Positions 1-7,767 of a stretch of DNA of 10,486 nt are shown here, in pieces. Position 1 is the first letter of the stretch, and the number at the start of each line of letters is the position of its first letter. The notes under the pieces are model-generated. The model was given only the letters and a program-made list of their open reading frames with translations. It had not been told where the DNA came from and made no database searches. A program made the position numbers and the translations under genes. Source of the DNA: Clostridiaceae bacterium (GTDB lineage Bacteria; Bacillota; Clostridia; Acetivibrionales; DTU013); NCBI GenBank assembly GCA_012799845.1, contig JAAZKL010000238.1, positions 1 to 10,486 on the forward strand, given 5' to 3'.

Positions 1-165
1 AGGTATGAGCCTGTCCGCAGAAGCTTTTATCACAAGTTTTCCTGTTTTTTTATATAACCCGACGCTCTCGATCCTTACTTCCCTGAAAAAATCCGATACA
101 TCACCGGCAGATCCCGCTTCAGGAAAAACCTCAAAGAATCTTTTGTTTATTGCTGTCTCCGACAT
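1..165 (-). CDS. polC: DNA polymerase III PolC-type alpha subunit, N-terminal fragment
   Basis: Only the first 55 codons are present; the gene runs off the left edge. PolC is the Gram-positive replicative polymerase with built-in 3'-5' exonuclease. The visible residues (NKRFFEVFPE near the start, then VRIESVGLYKKTGKLVIKA) match what I know of the PolC extreme N-terminus, a small alpha/beta region ahead of the OB and PHP/exonuclease domains. The ATG at 165 is preceded by AAGGGGA at a suitable distance. The gene starts 37 bases after ispG stops, and ispG followed by polC is a common Clostridia arrangement, which supports the call. No catalytic domain is visible, so identification rests on the short N-terminus plus gene order. 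Confidence 0.8.
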   Translation of the reverse strand, partial: MSETAINKRFFEVFPEAGSAGDVSDFFREVRIESVGLYKKTGKLVIKASADRLIP

Positions 166-202
166 CTGACCGATCCCCTTTGGTATGTTGAGATAATCTT
201 AT

Positions 203-1252
203 CTACATTTTGTCTATTTCCGCCAGGAGTTCCTCTACGATTCGCTCCTGGGGCACCTTTCTGATTACCCTGCCTTTTCTGAACAGCAATGCCTCTCCGG
301 CACCGCCTGCAATTCCTATATCTGCCTCACGGGCTTCGCCGGGGCCGTTCACCCCACAACCCATTACTGCCACCTTTATCGGTTTTCTGCATCCCGCGAG
401 CCTTTTTTCAACTTCATTCGCAATCCTGATAAGGTCGATCCCGGTACGCCCGCACGTAGGGCAGGATATGAGTTCCACGCCTCCCCGGCGCAGTTCCAGG
501 GCCTTCAAAAGTTCGATCCCCGCTCTCACCTCCTCGACCGGATCGCCGGTCAGCGATATCCTCAGCGTATCTCCTATGCCTTCGGCCAAAAGGCATCCAA
601 GCCCCGCCGCCGACTTCACCACGCCTGAGAAAAACGTTCCTGCTTCCGTCACGCCGATGTGAAGGGGGTAATCTGTCCAGGCTGACATCAGCCTGTATGA
701 TCCTATGGTCACAGGTACGTTCGATGCCTTCAGCGAAATGACGATATCATGGAATCCAAGCTTCTCAAGTATCCTGGCATGCCCCAGCGCGCTTTCGACC
801 ATTGCTTCAGGCGTTGCCGATCCGTACCTTGCAAGAATGGACTTCTCCAGCGATCCGGAATTCACGCCTATCCTGATGGGTATCCCCCTGGACCTGGCTG
901 CTTCCACGACTTTTTTCACCCTGTCGGTCCCGCCGATGTTGCCGGGATTTATCCGTATCTTGTCCGCGCCGTTTTCGATGCTGGCAAGCGCCAGCCTGTA
1001 ATCGAAATGTATATCGGCAACAAGCGGTATCCGGATCGACTTTTTTATCTGCTTCAAAGCATCGGCAGCTTGGCTGTCCGGCACGGCGACCCTGACGATG
1101 TCACAGCCTGCTTCCTCCAGCCTTTTTATCTGATCGATGGTGGAAGCGGCATCCCTGGTATCGGTGTTGGTCATCGACTGTACCGTTACGGGCGCGTCAC
1201 CGCCGATATATATATCACCTGTACGAATTTTCCTTGTCTTACTTCTTTCCAT
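203..1252 (-). CDS. ispG: 4-hydroxy-3-methylbut-2-enyl diphosphate synthase (flavodoxin/ferredoxin type)
   Basis: IspG (GcpE) carries out the reductive conversion of methylerythritol cyclodiphosphate to HMBPP in the MEP isoprenoid pathway, using a [4Fe-4S] cluster. The product is about 349 aa, normal for the short bacterial form. The N-terminal TIM-barrel half shows VQSMTNTDTRD, VADIHFDYRLAL and KIRINPGNIGG. The C-terminal half holds the cluster ligands: SCPTC (Cys264 and Cys267), MGCGVNGPGE (Cys299) and Glu306. The start at 1252 (MERSKTRKI) fits the usual N-terminus and has AAAGGA 11 bases upstream. An in-frame ATG at 1282 would add ten residues and has GGAG 9 bases upstream, so it cannot be excluded. 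It lies just after rseP and ahead of polC, and shares the pathway with dxr two genes upstream. Confidence 0.96.
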   Translation of the reverse strand: MERSKTRKIRTGDIYIGGDAPVTVQSMTNTDTRDAASTIDQIKRLEEAGCDIVRVAVPDSQAADALKQIKKSIRIPLVADIHFDYRLALASIENGADKIRINPGNIGGTDRVKKVVEAARSRGIPIRIGVNSGSLEKSILARYGSATPEAMVESALGHARILEKLGFHDIVISLKASNVPVTIGSYRLMSAWTDYPLHIGVTEAGTFFSGVVKSAAGLGCLLAEGIGDTLRISLTGDPVEEVRAGIELLKALELRRGGVELISCPTCGRTGIDLIRIANEVEKRLAGCRKPIKVAVMGCGVNGPGEAREADIGIAGGAGEALLFRKGRVIRKVPQERIVEELLAEIDKM

Positions 1253-1296
1253 CCGGCACATTGTCCTTTCCGAATGCGGCATCAGCCTGTACTCCG

Positions 1297-2589
1297 CTAT
1301 CTGACCACCAGTTTCAGAATATCATTATATGCGATATATATCGCGAGAAGGATGATTATGACAAAGCCCGCCATCGATATTATGGATTCCTTTTCCTGGC
1401 TCAGCGGCTTGCCTCTTACCGCCTCTATCCCTATCAGCAGGAGCCTGCCCCCGTCCAGCGCAGGAAACGGCAGAAGATTAGTGGCTCCGATGGCCACGCT
1501 CAGCATGCCGGTGATGTACATCAGGTACATCAGCATCCGTCCTATATCGGGCGCCTGGCTGACGGTGGTGGTGATGGCGCTCACCATGCCGATGGGCCCC
1601 ATCATATCCGAAATATTGGCTCTTCCGGTTATGAGCCATGTGGGGCTGTAGAATACGCTCCTTACTATCGAATAGATGAAAACGCCCGACTGTATGAATG
1701 AGTCCGGTATGTTTCCTCTGACATAGGCAAACTCGAGTCCGACCTCGTACCATTCATCGGTTTTTGCCTCGATGGGGGTCAGGACCGCACTGACCAGGGC
1801 TCCGTTCCTCAGGGCCTGTATTTCGAGCTCTTTGATGCCGTTTTCTTTGAGCAGTCCGGACAGTTTATCATAGGAATCCACTTCGGCACCATTTATGGCA
1901 ACGATCCTGTCGCCTGCCATCAGGCCTGCATTCTCCGCCGGAGAACCGGGCGAGACTTCTTTCAGGACGTTCGACCCCTCGGGATTTGTCAAATCAAGGG
2001 TGACTCCTATCATGGGAGTCGAAGCTTCGGGGTGATATATGGGCTTCAGTTCCCCCCTGAGCAACTTGCCGTCCCTCTCGAATTCCACGGTCACAGGCTC
2101 GCCCTTTGAAACATAGAGGAACTGTATCACATCCAACGGGATATGTGTCCTCTTACCGCCGTATGACACTATCCTGTCTCCCTTTTGCATCCCCGCTGCG
2201 GCGGCAGGGGAGTTCTCGGCTATCCGGGCTATCCTTGTAGTCTCATATCCCCCAAAAGCAAAATAACCGGTCAGCAGGATGACAGCAAGCAGCAGGTTTG
2301 CCAGCGGTCCGGCTATCATTGTGAATGCCCGGGCACTTTTAGATTTTTTGCTGAAGGAGCTTTCGCTGTCAGAAGCCTCATCATCGCCCTCCAGCTTCAC
2401 ATATGCCAGGATCGGGAACAATCTTAAGGAATATGTCGTGCCGCCTCGCATTATGCTGAACAGCTTCGGCCCTAAAAAAAGCGAGAATTCCATGACCCTG
2501 ATGCCCACTGCCCTTGCAGCCAGAAAATGCCCCAGTTCATGTACTATCACGATTATATTGAATGCCAGTATGGCAAGGATCAGATGCAT
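1297..2589 (-). CDS. rseP: RIP metalloprotease (site-2 protease), RseP/RasP family, two PDZ domains
   Basis: This 430-aa integral membrane zinc protease would cleave transmembrane substrates such as anti-sigma factors or signal-peptide remnants inside the bilayer. The first membrane segment carries the zinc-binding HELGH (residues 17-21). A second hydrophobic segment lies near 90-112. A first PDZ-like domain follows (about 112-185, with NSPAAAAGMQKGDRI) and then a second (about 195-275, with GSPAENAGLMAGDRI). The C-terminal membrane part has the conserved NLLPFPALDGGR, with Asp379 as third zinc ligand, and a last segment near 402-422. Most Firmicute homologues I know are shorter with one PDZ; two PDZ domains recall E. 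coli RseP. The ATG overlaps the end of dxr by 10 bases and has only a weak GGTG upstream, suggesting translational coupling. Confidence 0.95.
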   Translation of the reverse strand: MHLILAILAFNIIVIVHELGHFLAARAVGIRVMEFSLFLGPKLFSIMRGGTTYSLRLFPILAYVKLEGDDEASDSESSFSKKSKSARAFTMIAGPLANLLLAVILLTGYFAFGGYETTRIARIAENSPAAAAGMQKGDRIVSYGGKRTHIPLDVIQFLYVSKGEPVTVEFERDGKLLRGELKPIYHPEASTPMIGVTLDLTNPEGSNVLKEVSPGSPAENAGLMAGDRIVAINGAEVDSYDKLSGLLKENGIKELEIQALRNGALVSAVLTPIEAKTDEWYEVGLEFAYVRGNIPDSFIQSGVFIYSIVRSVFYSPTWLITGRANISDMMGPIGMVSAITTTVSQAPDIGRMLMYLMYITGMLSVAIGATNLLPFPALDGGRLLLIGIEAVRGKPLSQEKESIISMAGFVIIILLAIYIAYNDILKLVVR

Positions 2590-3728
2590 ATACTTTCACC
2601 AACCATTCTTTTGACCCATCTGTCTGTTTCTATTATATCATCAAGCTCAGGCGATGTATTCACATCATGTGTCAGCATCGCCTCCTCTATCAGCCGCGGT
2701 ATGTCACAGAACCCGATCCTGCCTTCCAGGAAAAGCTTTACCGCAGCTTCATTTGCGCCATTGAGCACCGTCGGCATCGTCCCCCCTGCCTCAAGAGCAT
2801 CATAAGCCAGCCTGAGGCATCTGAACGTCTCCATGTCGGGTTCTTCAAAAGTCAACGGACCGCACTTCAGCAGGTCCAGCCTGGAAAAATTGGCGGAGCG
2901 CCTCTCCGGCCATGTAAGGGCAAGCTGGATGGGTATCCGCATATCCGGCTGTCCGAGCTGAGCTATGACAGAGCCGTCCCTGTACTCCACCATCGAATGG
3001 ATTATGCTCTGCGGGTGCACCAGCACCCTGATTTTATCCGGCGTGAATCCGAAAAGCCACCTGGCTTCGATGACCTCAAGCCCTTTATTCATCAATGTGG
3101 CCGAGTCGATGGTTATCTTGCTTCCCATATTCCAGGTGGGATGCTCCAGGGCCTGCGCAGCAGTGACACCCGTCAGTTCATGATATTTCTTTCCCCTGAA
3201 CGGACCTCCTGACGCTGTCAGCAGCAGCCGCTCAGCATCCTGCTTCCTGTTCCCCGCCAGGCACTGATATATGGCAGAATGCTCGCTGTCTATGGGGAAA
3301 ACCTTCACGCCGCGCCGTTCAGCCTCAGCCATGACGATGCGCCCTGCCGTGACAAGTGTCTCCTTGTTTGCCAGCGCCACGTTCCTGCCGTTCCGTATCG
3401 CTTCAATGGTAGGAATCAGTCCGGCTATGCCGACGATCGCGGCCACGACCGTGTCGACCCCGTCGATTCCCACTGCAGCCCTGTTGCCTTCAGGTCCGCT
3501 CAGTACCTCTGTTCCGAGTCCGGCCAGCCTGTTTTTCAGTTCCGCCGCCAGCGTTTTGTCAAAGACAGACACCATCCGGGGTCTGAATTCTTTTGCCTGC
3601 CGCTCCAGGAGGTCTATATTCGAATATGCAGTCAGAGCGCTGACCCTGATGCCCAGGTTCCTTGCGACTTCAAGGGTCTGGACTCCTATGGAGCCCGTAG
3701 AGCCAAGCAGGACTATATTTTCAGCCAT
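2580..3728 (-). CDS. dxr: 1-deoxy-D-xylulose-5-phosphate reductoisomerase
   Basis: Dxr converts DXP to 2-C-methyl-D-erythritol 4-phosphate with NADPH, the committed step of the MEP pathway, and is the target of fosmidomycin. At 382 aa it has normal length. The Rossmann motif GSTGSIG is at residues 9-15. Metal ligands by family alignment are Asp147 and Glu149 in DSEHSAI, and Glu218 in MNKGLEVIEA. ASGGPFRG and HPTWNMGSKITIDSA are also family signatures. The ATG at 3728 follows AAGGAG with 7 bases of spacing. The gene lies 31 bases after cdsA, and its last codons overlap the rseP start. It supplies isoprenoid precursors in the same operon that encodes UppS and IspG. Confidence 0.98.
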   Translation of the reverse strand: MAENIVLLGSTGSIGVQTLEVARNLGIRVSALTAYSNIDLLERQAKEFRPRMVSVFDKTLAAELKNRLAGLGTEVLSGPEGNRAAVGIDGVDTVVAAIVGIAGLIPTIEAIRNGRNVALANKETLVTAGRIVMAEAERRGVKVFPIDSEHSAIYQCLAGNRKQDAERLLLTASGGPFRGKKYHELTGVTAAQALEHPTWNMGSKITIDSATLMNKGLEVIEARWLFGFTPDKIRVLVHPQSIIHSMVEYRDGSVIAQLGQPDMRIPIQLALTWPERRSANFSRLDLLKCGPLTFEEPDMETFRCLRLAYDALEAGGTMPTVLNGANEAAVKLFLEGRIGFCDIPRLIEEAMLTHDVNTSPELDDIIETDRWVKRMVGESICI

Positions 3729-3759
3729 CGCGAACTCCTTTCCAAGTGTTAAAAAAGAC

Positions 3760-4590
3760 TTACCTGAAGAAAATATTTATGTAAAAATACACTGCGGGAG
3801 CCGTAAAAAGTATGCTGTCTATCCTGTCCAGCACTCCTCCGTGGCCGGGAATGATACTTCCGTAATCCTTTATCCCCACCGTTCTTTTTATTGCCGATGC
3901 CGACCAGTCGCCCAACTGTGATATTATACCACATATAAGACCCAGTACCGCAAAATGCGTCAGCGGTACATCGAGCACGCTTCTGAAGCAGGCTCCGAAA
4001 ACCGTCATTGCGATGACGGATCCGGCGACACCGCCTATGCACCCCTCAAGAGTTTTCTTCGGACTTATTTTCGGTACGATCTTTACCCTTCCGACGGTAA
4101 CCCCGGTAAAAAACGCAAACGTATCGGTCGCGCAGGCCCCGATGAGGATCAGCCAGATGTACAGGTATCCGTCTTCCATCTGCCTGGTGAGAGTGAAGAA
4201 GGAAAAAAGGAACGGTATGTATATCATGCCGAGCAAAGTGACCGATACATCCTTAATACCGTATTTCCCGTCTGAAAACATCTGAAAGCAAAAAAGAGAC
4301 AGCAGCACGGTAAATATAAAAACCGCAGCCGCAATCAGAACATCGTCGCCGCCGATCACCGCCGCAGAGGGAAGTATGCCTGTCAGGGCTATGTACAGCA
4401 CCGGGATGCATGCGGCAAAGCTGACCGCCTTTACCGGCCTGTATCCTCCTTTTTCAAGCGCCCTGCCGAACTCCCACGATGCCATGACCGTCAGTATGAA
4501 TACTGCTATGCCTATGGCAGTCTCCCCGAGGCAAATAACTGTTATCAGGAGCGCTATCACAACGACCGCACTTATGACCCTGGCCTTCAT
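3760..4590 (-). CDS. cdsA: Phosphatidate cytidylyltransferase (CDP-diacylglycerol synthase)
   Basis: CdsA makes CDP-diacylglycerol from CTP and phosphatidic acid, the branch-point precursor of membrane phospholipids. The 276-aa protein is strongly hydrophobic, with several membrane segments from the N-terminus onward. The family signature covers residues 232-258: SAIKR, then KDYGSIIPGHGG, then LDRID. SPKKTLEG at 176-183 is a second conserved element. The start ATG overlaps the uppS stop as ATGA, and GGAGGG lies 8 bases upstream inside the end of uppS, so the two are probably translationally coupled. The uppS-cdsA-dxr-rseP order is a classic bacterial cluster. Confidence 0.97.
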   Translation of the reverse strand: MKARVISAVVVIALLITVICLGETAIGIAVFILTVMASWEFGRALEKGGYRPVKAVSFAACIPVLYIALTGILPSAAVIGGDDVLIAAAVFIFTVLLSLFCFQMFSDGKYGIKDVSVTLLGMIYIPFLFSFFTLTRQMEDGYLYIWLILIGACATDTFAFFTGVTVGRVKIVPKISPKKTLEGCIGGVAGSVIAMTVFGACFRSVLDVPLTHFAVLGLICGIISQLGDWSASAIKRTVGIKDYGSIIPGHGGVLDRIDSILFTAPAVYFYINIFFR

Positions 4591-5339
4591 CTCTGCAACC
4601 CTCCAAAGCGTCTGTTTCTGTTTTGAAAATCCCTGATGGCCTGATACAGGTGTTCTTTTGTAAAATCAGGCCACAACACGTCCGAAAACCAGAATTCCGA
4701 ATACGATGACTGCCAGAGCAGGAAATTGCTCAGCCTGTACTCACCGCTCGGTCTTATCACAAGATCCGGGTCGGGTATCTCCCTCGTATATAGGTAACTT
4801 GAAAACAGTCTCTCATCCACTTTCTCCGGATCTATCCTTCCGTCCCTGGCATCCCTTGCGATGCGAGCCGCCGCGGATACGATCTCACACCTGCTGCCGT
4901 AATTGAGAGCAATGACAAGATTCAGACCTGTATTCACAGACGTGTTCACAACGACCCTTTCTATCTCTTTTTGGATCTCATCCGACAGTCTGCCTGTGTC
5001 ACCTATAACCAATATTCTGATATTCGTACCTGCCAGTTCCTTTTCGGCATTGCGCAGGAACTCCAGCAGAAGGTCCATGAGGGCATCGACTTCTTCCCGG
5101 GGCCGGTTCCAGTTCTCGGTGGAAAACGCATATGCCGTCAGATACTTTATTCCGATAGCGTTGCATTCTTTGACCAGCCTTTTGAGTGTGTTGGCGCCCT
5201 CCCTGTGCCCCGCTTTTCTTGGCAGACCTCTCCTGGCTGCCCAGCGGCCGTTTCCGTCCATAATGACCGCTATATGGACTGGCAGCTTCCGATCGGCATC
5301 TACGCCGTGGTTTTTGGGCTTACGCTTGAACAACTGCAT
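4587..5339 (-). CDS. uppS: Isoprenyl transferase (undecaprenyl diphosphate synthase type)
   Basis: This cis-prenyltransferase extends farnesyl diphosphate with isopentenyl diphosphate to the C55 lipid carrier used for peptidoglycan and other wall polymers. The 250-aa protein shows HIAVIMDGNGRWA (catalytic Asp28), the YAFSTENWNRP segment near residue 70, and the C-terminal RPSGEYRLSNFLLWQ (Arg196, Arg202 and Ser204 contact diphosphate in the family). The position after Arg196 is Pro where many homologues have Thr. The start at 5339 has a near-ideal GGAGGT 5 bases upstream. It follows the small PASTA-like gene after 81 bases, in which a weak terminator-like hairpin lies, and overlaps cdsA by 4 bases. 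Exact product chain length cannot be read from sequence. Confidence 0.96.
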   Translation of the reverse strand: MQLFKRKPKNHGVDADRKLPVHIAVIMDGNGRWAARRGLPRKAGHREGANTLKRLVKECNAIGIKYLTAYAFSTENWNRPREEVDALMDLLLEFLRNAEKELAGTNIRILVIGDTGRLSDEIQKEIERVVVNTSVNTGLNLVIALNYGSRCEIVSAAARIARDARDGRIDPEKVDERLFSSYLYTREIPDPDLVIRPSGEYRLSNFLLWQSSYSEFWFSDVLWPDFTKEHLYQAIRDFQNRNRRFGGLQR

Positions 5340-5397
5340 CTGTTACCTCCAGACAATATACGAACAGCGCCCGGAATTCCGAAAGCATAACAAACAA

Positions 5398-5413
5398 GGC
5401 TGTAATCACAGCC
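5398..5413 (-). terminator. Weak terminator-like hairpin between the small ORF and uppS
   Basis: On the minus strand GGCTGT, loop GATT, ACAGCC forms a perfect 6-bp GC-rich stem, followed directly by TTGTTTGTT. The T-rich run is interrupted, so it is more likely partial attenuation than full termination. It sits 58 bases upstream of the uppS start. No promoter for uppS is evident in the gap, so readthrough seems required. Confidence 0.35.
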
Positions 5414-5420
5414 CTGCAGA

Positions 5421-5615
5421 TCAGCTATTTATATTGCACACCAGCAACTCAACTGTTTTTCCGCCCAGCAGTCTCTGCCTGACGACCCTCGAATCCGCGT
5501 CATATCCCCTGTCTCTCTGTCCGGGTGATGCGGTCAGGCGAACAGTGACTTCATAACCCTGGGCTTTCAGTCGTTCTGCTGCGTCCTCCAGCCTGAAGCC
5601 GGAGAAATCCTTCAT
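5421..5615 (-). CDS. Small PASTA-like protein between frr and uppS, function unknown
   Basis: This is a 64-aa protein with no signal peptide or membrane segment. The ATG at 5615 follows GGAGG with 10 bases of spacing, and that site lies inside the last codons of frr, whose stop is only 5 bases upstream. The opening FRLEDAAERLKAQGYEVTV looks like the first helix and strand of a PASTA domain or a similar small alpha/beta fold. The end, VVRQRLLGGKTVELLVCNI, would be the closing strands. PASTA domains usually occur as repeats outside the cell on Ser/Thr kinases or penicillin-binding proteins; a free cytoplasmic single copy is different. I recall small proteins of this size in the same frr-uppS gap in other Clostridia, but cannot verify it. 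The ribosome binding site and spacing make it very likely real; the fold call is tentative. Confidence 0.8.
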   Translation of the reverse strand: MKDFSGFRLEDAAERLKAQGYEVTVRLTASPGQRDRGYDADSRVVRQRLLGGKTVELLVCNINS

Positions 5616-5620
5616 CCGGA

Positions 5621-6172
5621 CTATACCTCCATTATTTCTTTCTCTTTGAGTTCCACTACCTTATCGATTTCAGCTATGTACTTGTCGGTCAGCTTCTGGA
5701 CATCGTTCTCAGCGACCTTCAGGTCGTCCTCTGTTATCTCGCTGTTCTTTTTCTGGGTTTTGAATTCCTCTATTGCGTCTCTTCTGACATTGCGGACCGC
5801 GATTTTGGCATTCTCTCCGAATTTTTTGACCTGCCTGGTAAGCTCCTTCCTTCTTTCTTCCGTGGGCACAGGAAATACCAGTCTTATTACTTTGCCGTCG
5901 TTGCTGGGGTTTATTCCAATGTCAGACTTCTGGATCGCCTTCTCGATATCCTTGAGCAGTCTTGCCTCCCATGGCTGTATCACTATTACCCTCGCCTCAG
6001 GCACTGAGATACTGGCGAGCTGGTTTATGGGCGTAGGCACTCCGTAATAATCAACGGTTATCTTGTCCAAAATAGCCGGGTTGGCCCTGCCGGCGCGAAC
6101 TCCAACCAATTCTTCCTTCAGTGCGCTTATTGCCTTGGACATTTTGTTTTCGATGTCCTTGTATTCTGACAT
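5621..6172 (-). CDS. frr: Ribosome recycling factor
   Basis: RRF, with EF-G, splits post-termination ribosomes so subunits can be reused. The 183-aa product matches the usual length of about 185. Family features include GVRAGRANPAILDKI near the N-terminus, YYGVPTPINQLASISVPEAR, IQPWEA, and the C-terminal helical segment EERRKELTRQVKKFGENAK. The chosen start at 6172 (MSEYKDIENKM) has a strong AAAGGAGGG just upstream; the open frame extends 11 codons further, but that extension would contain this site and has no family counterpart. The gene lies 29 bases after pyrH. Its last codons (ATG GAG GTA TAG) contain the ribosome binding site of the next small gene. Confidence 0.98.
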   Translation of the reverse strand: MSEYKDIENKMSKAISALKEELVGVRAGRANPAILDKITVDYYGVPTPINQLASISVPEARVIVIQPWEARLLKDIEKAIQKSDIGINPSNDGKVIRLVFPVPTEERRKELTRQVKKFGENAKIAVRNVRRDAIEEFKTQKKNSEITEDDLKVAENDVQKLTDKYIAEIDKVVELKEKEIMEV

Positions 6173-6201
6173 ATGTAACCCTCCTTTAATGGATTTATGG
6201 A

Positions 6202-6906
6202 TCAATATAATGTTGTCCCTATTTTTTCGCCCTTCAGGACACGTAATATGTTTTCCGGATCACGAAGATCGAAAACTATCAATGGCACCTTGTTGTCCAT
6301 GCATAACGAGATCGCTGTCGAATCCATCACACCGAGCCTCATGCTCAGCGCTTCCGCAAATGATATCGTTTCAAAACGGACAGCATTTGCGTTCAGTTTC
6401 GGGTCGGAATCGTATACTCCGTCTACCATGGTCCCCTTAAGTATAACATCCGCATCGATCTCGGCAGCTCTCAGCGCGGCTGTCGTATCGGTAGAAAAAT
6501 AAGGGTTGCCTGTTCCGCACGCGAAAATTACTATCCTCTTTTTTTCAAGATGCCTGACCGCCTTTCTCCTGATATATGGCTCCGCGATCTGTCTCATTTC
6601 GATGGCCGTCTGCACTCTCGTGGGAACACCCTTTGACTCCAGCGCATCCTGCAGTGCCAGCGCGTTTATGACTGTCGCCAGCATCCCCATATGGTCGGCT
6701 GTCGTCCTGTCCATACCAACGCCACTTCTGCCTCTCCAAAAATTACCTCCGCCTACCACTATCGAAATCTCGATTCCCATTTCATAGGCCTGCCGTACTT
6801 TCTCAGAGATATCACTCAGTGTGCCGGCGTCTATGCCGGTCTTCTGATTCCCCGCAAGCGCCTCCCCACTGAGTTTCAGAAGTACTCGCTTGTACTTAAG
6901 TGCCAT
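6202..6906 (-). CDS. pyrH: Uridylate kinase (UMP kinase)
   Basis: PyrH phosphorylates UMP to UDP with ATP in pyrimidine nucleotide synthesis; bacterial enzymes are hexamers of the amino acid kinase fold. The 234-aa product shows KYKRVLLKLSGEALAG at the N-terminus, the VVGGGNFWRG phosphate-binding loop, the MDRTTADHMGMLATVIN helix, FACGTGNPYFSTDTTAALRA, and DGVYDSDPK with MDSTA near the end. The start at 6906 (MALKYKR) has GGGGGT about 10 bases upstream. A GTG at 6927 would extend it by seven residues but lacks a good ribosome binding site. It sits between tsf and frr, the standard location, after a gap holding two overlapping hairpins. Confidence 0.98.
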   Translation of the reverse strand: MALKYKRVLLKLSGEALAGNQKTGIDAGTLSDISEKVRQAYEMGIEISIVVGGGNFWRGRSGVGMDRTTADHMGMLATVINALALQDALESKGVPTRVQTAIEMRQIAEPYIRRKAVRHLEKKRIVIFACGTGNPYFSTDTTAALRAAEIDADVILKGTMVDGVYDSDPKLNANAVRFETISFAEALSMRLGVMDSTAISLCMDNKVPLIVFDLRDPENILRVLKGEKIGTTLY

Positions 6907-6961
6907 TTCGCCGCTACCCCCGCTCACAATTATTTTTCTTCAATGTATATCAAAAATCCTG

Positions 6962-7002
6962 CCTTTGTACTACAAAGGGAACATATTTCGTATGCTCCCT
7001 TT
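6962..7002 (-). promoter_or_regulatory. Overlapping, mutually exclusive hairpins in the tsf-pyrH gap
   Basis: On the minus strand a 12-bp stem (7002-6991 with 6985-6974, one G-U pair, 5-base loop) begins 13 bases after the tsf stop. A second perfect palindrome, CCTTTGTA-G-TACAAAGG (6978-6962), uses bases 6974-6978 of the first stem, so only one can form fully. TTTTT follows four bases after the second. Arrangements like this suit attenuation or mRNA processing. The first hairpin has only a poor T tract on this strand, so simple termination is unlikely. Confidence 0.4.
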
Positions 7003-7015
7003 TTGTCGATCCTTA

Positions 7016-7663
7016 TCAACCGCCGATCTGCTTTGCAACTTCATCTGCAAAGTTCTCTTCTTTCTTCTCCAGTCCTTCTCCTCTTTCGAAGCGGGCAAAT
7101 CTTCTTATATTGATATTCTCGCCTATCGTTGCGACCTTTTCAGCAACGAGCTGCTTGATCGTCTTGTCCGGATCCTTGATCCAGGGCTGTTCGAGCAGGC
7201 AAACTTCCTTGTAGAATTTCTCTATCCTGCCCTCGACCATTTTATCGATAACTTTTTCAGGTTTGCCCTCATTCTTTGCCTGTACTCTGAGGATGTTCTT
7301 CTCTTTTTCGATGACATCGGCCGGTACATCTTCTTTTCTGACATACTCAGGCTTCGCGGCGGCTATCTGCATGGCTATATCTTTTACAAACTGTTTGAAC
7401 TCTTCATTTGCAGCAGCAAAGTCTGTCTCGATGTTGACTTCAACAAGGACGCCTATCCTGCCGTTGCCGTGTATGTATGCGTCAACGATGCCCTCAGCTG
7501 CGATCCTTCCGGCTTTTTTGGCAGCAGCGGCAAGTCCTCTTTCCCTCAATATCTCGATCGCCTTTTCCATATCGCCGTTAGCATCAGTCAGGGCCTTTTT
7601 GCAGTCCATCATCCCTGAACCCGTTCTCTCACGGAGCTGTCTTACCATTTCAGCTGTAATCAT
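7016..7663 (-). CDS. tsf: Translation elongation factor Ts
   Basis: EF-Ts is the guanine nucleotide exchange factor that regenerates EF-Tu-GTP. The 215-aa product is the short form of the family. The N-terminal UBA-like domain is clear (MITAEMVRQLRERTG, then SGMMDCKKALTDANGDMEKA), followed by the ILRERGLAAAAKKAGR signature and the core domain. The end is Glu/Lys-rich (FERGEGLEKKEENFADEV). The ATG at 7663 has GGAGG 7 bases upstream. It is separated from rpsB by 118 bases, long for this operon, and the gap contains strong secondary structure. Confidence 0.98.
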   Translation of the reverse strand: MITAEMVRQLRERTGSGMMDCKKALTDANGDMEKAIEILRERGLAAAAKKAGRIAAEGIVDAYIHGNGRIGVLVEVNIETDFAAANEEFKQFVKDIAMQIAAAKPEYVRKEDVPADVIEKEKNILRVQAKNEGKPEKVIDKMVEGRIEKFYKEVCLLEQPWIKDPDKTIKQLVAEKVATIGENINIRRFARFERGEGLEKKEENFADEVAKQIGG

Positions 7664-7679
7664 TTATATTCCTCCAAAC

Positions 7680-7697
7680 AATAATATTCATATTATT
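7680..7697. repeat. AT-rich palindrome just upstream of tsf
   Basis: AATAATAT, spacer TC, ATATTATT is a perfect 8-bp inverted repeat ending a few bases before the tsf ribosome binding site. It could be a weak hairpin near the start site, a protein-binding site, or simply AT-rich spacer. No promoter hexamer pair was found with it. Confidence 0.35.
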
Positions 7698-7728
7698 AAC
7701 CGCATAAACGGCCATTATTCCAAACTTT

Positions 7729-7767
7729 CCGGGCATATCCGCCCGGCTCCGCCTGCGGAACCGGGCG
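7729..7767 (-). promoter_or_regulatory. Strong GC hairpin with alternative pairing in the rpsB-tsf gap
   Basis: Fourteen bases after the rpsB stop on the minus strand, a 13-bp stem (7767-7755 with 7752-7740, one G-U pair, tiny loop) is almost entirely G+C. No T tract follows, so it is not a standard terminator. CCGGGC at 7734-7729 can instead pair with GCCCGG at 7746-7741, which would break the first stem. The likely role is mRNA stabilisation, processing or attenuation that sets the S2 to EF-Ts ratio; this is inference. Confidence 0.45.

Noticed and set aside
749..1651. 300-codon open frame on the plus strand opposite ispG and rseP
   Set aside because: It spans the antisense of two certain genes and has no family resemblance; the same applies to 3271-3921 and 4903-5556.
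6907..6927. GTG start extending pyrH by seven residues
   Set aside because: Poor ribosome binding site and a Gly/Ser-rich extension not typical of the family; GGGGGT upstream of the ATG at 6906 fits better.
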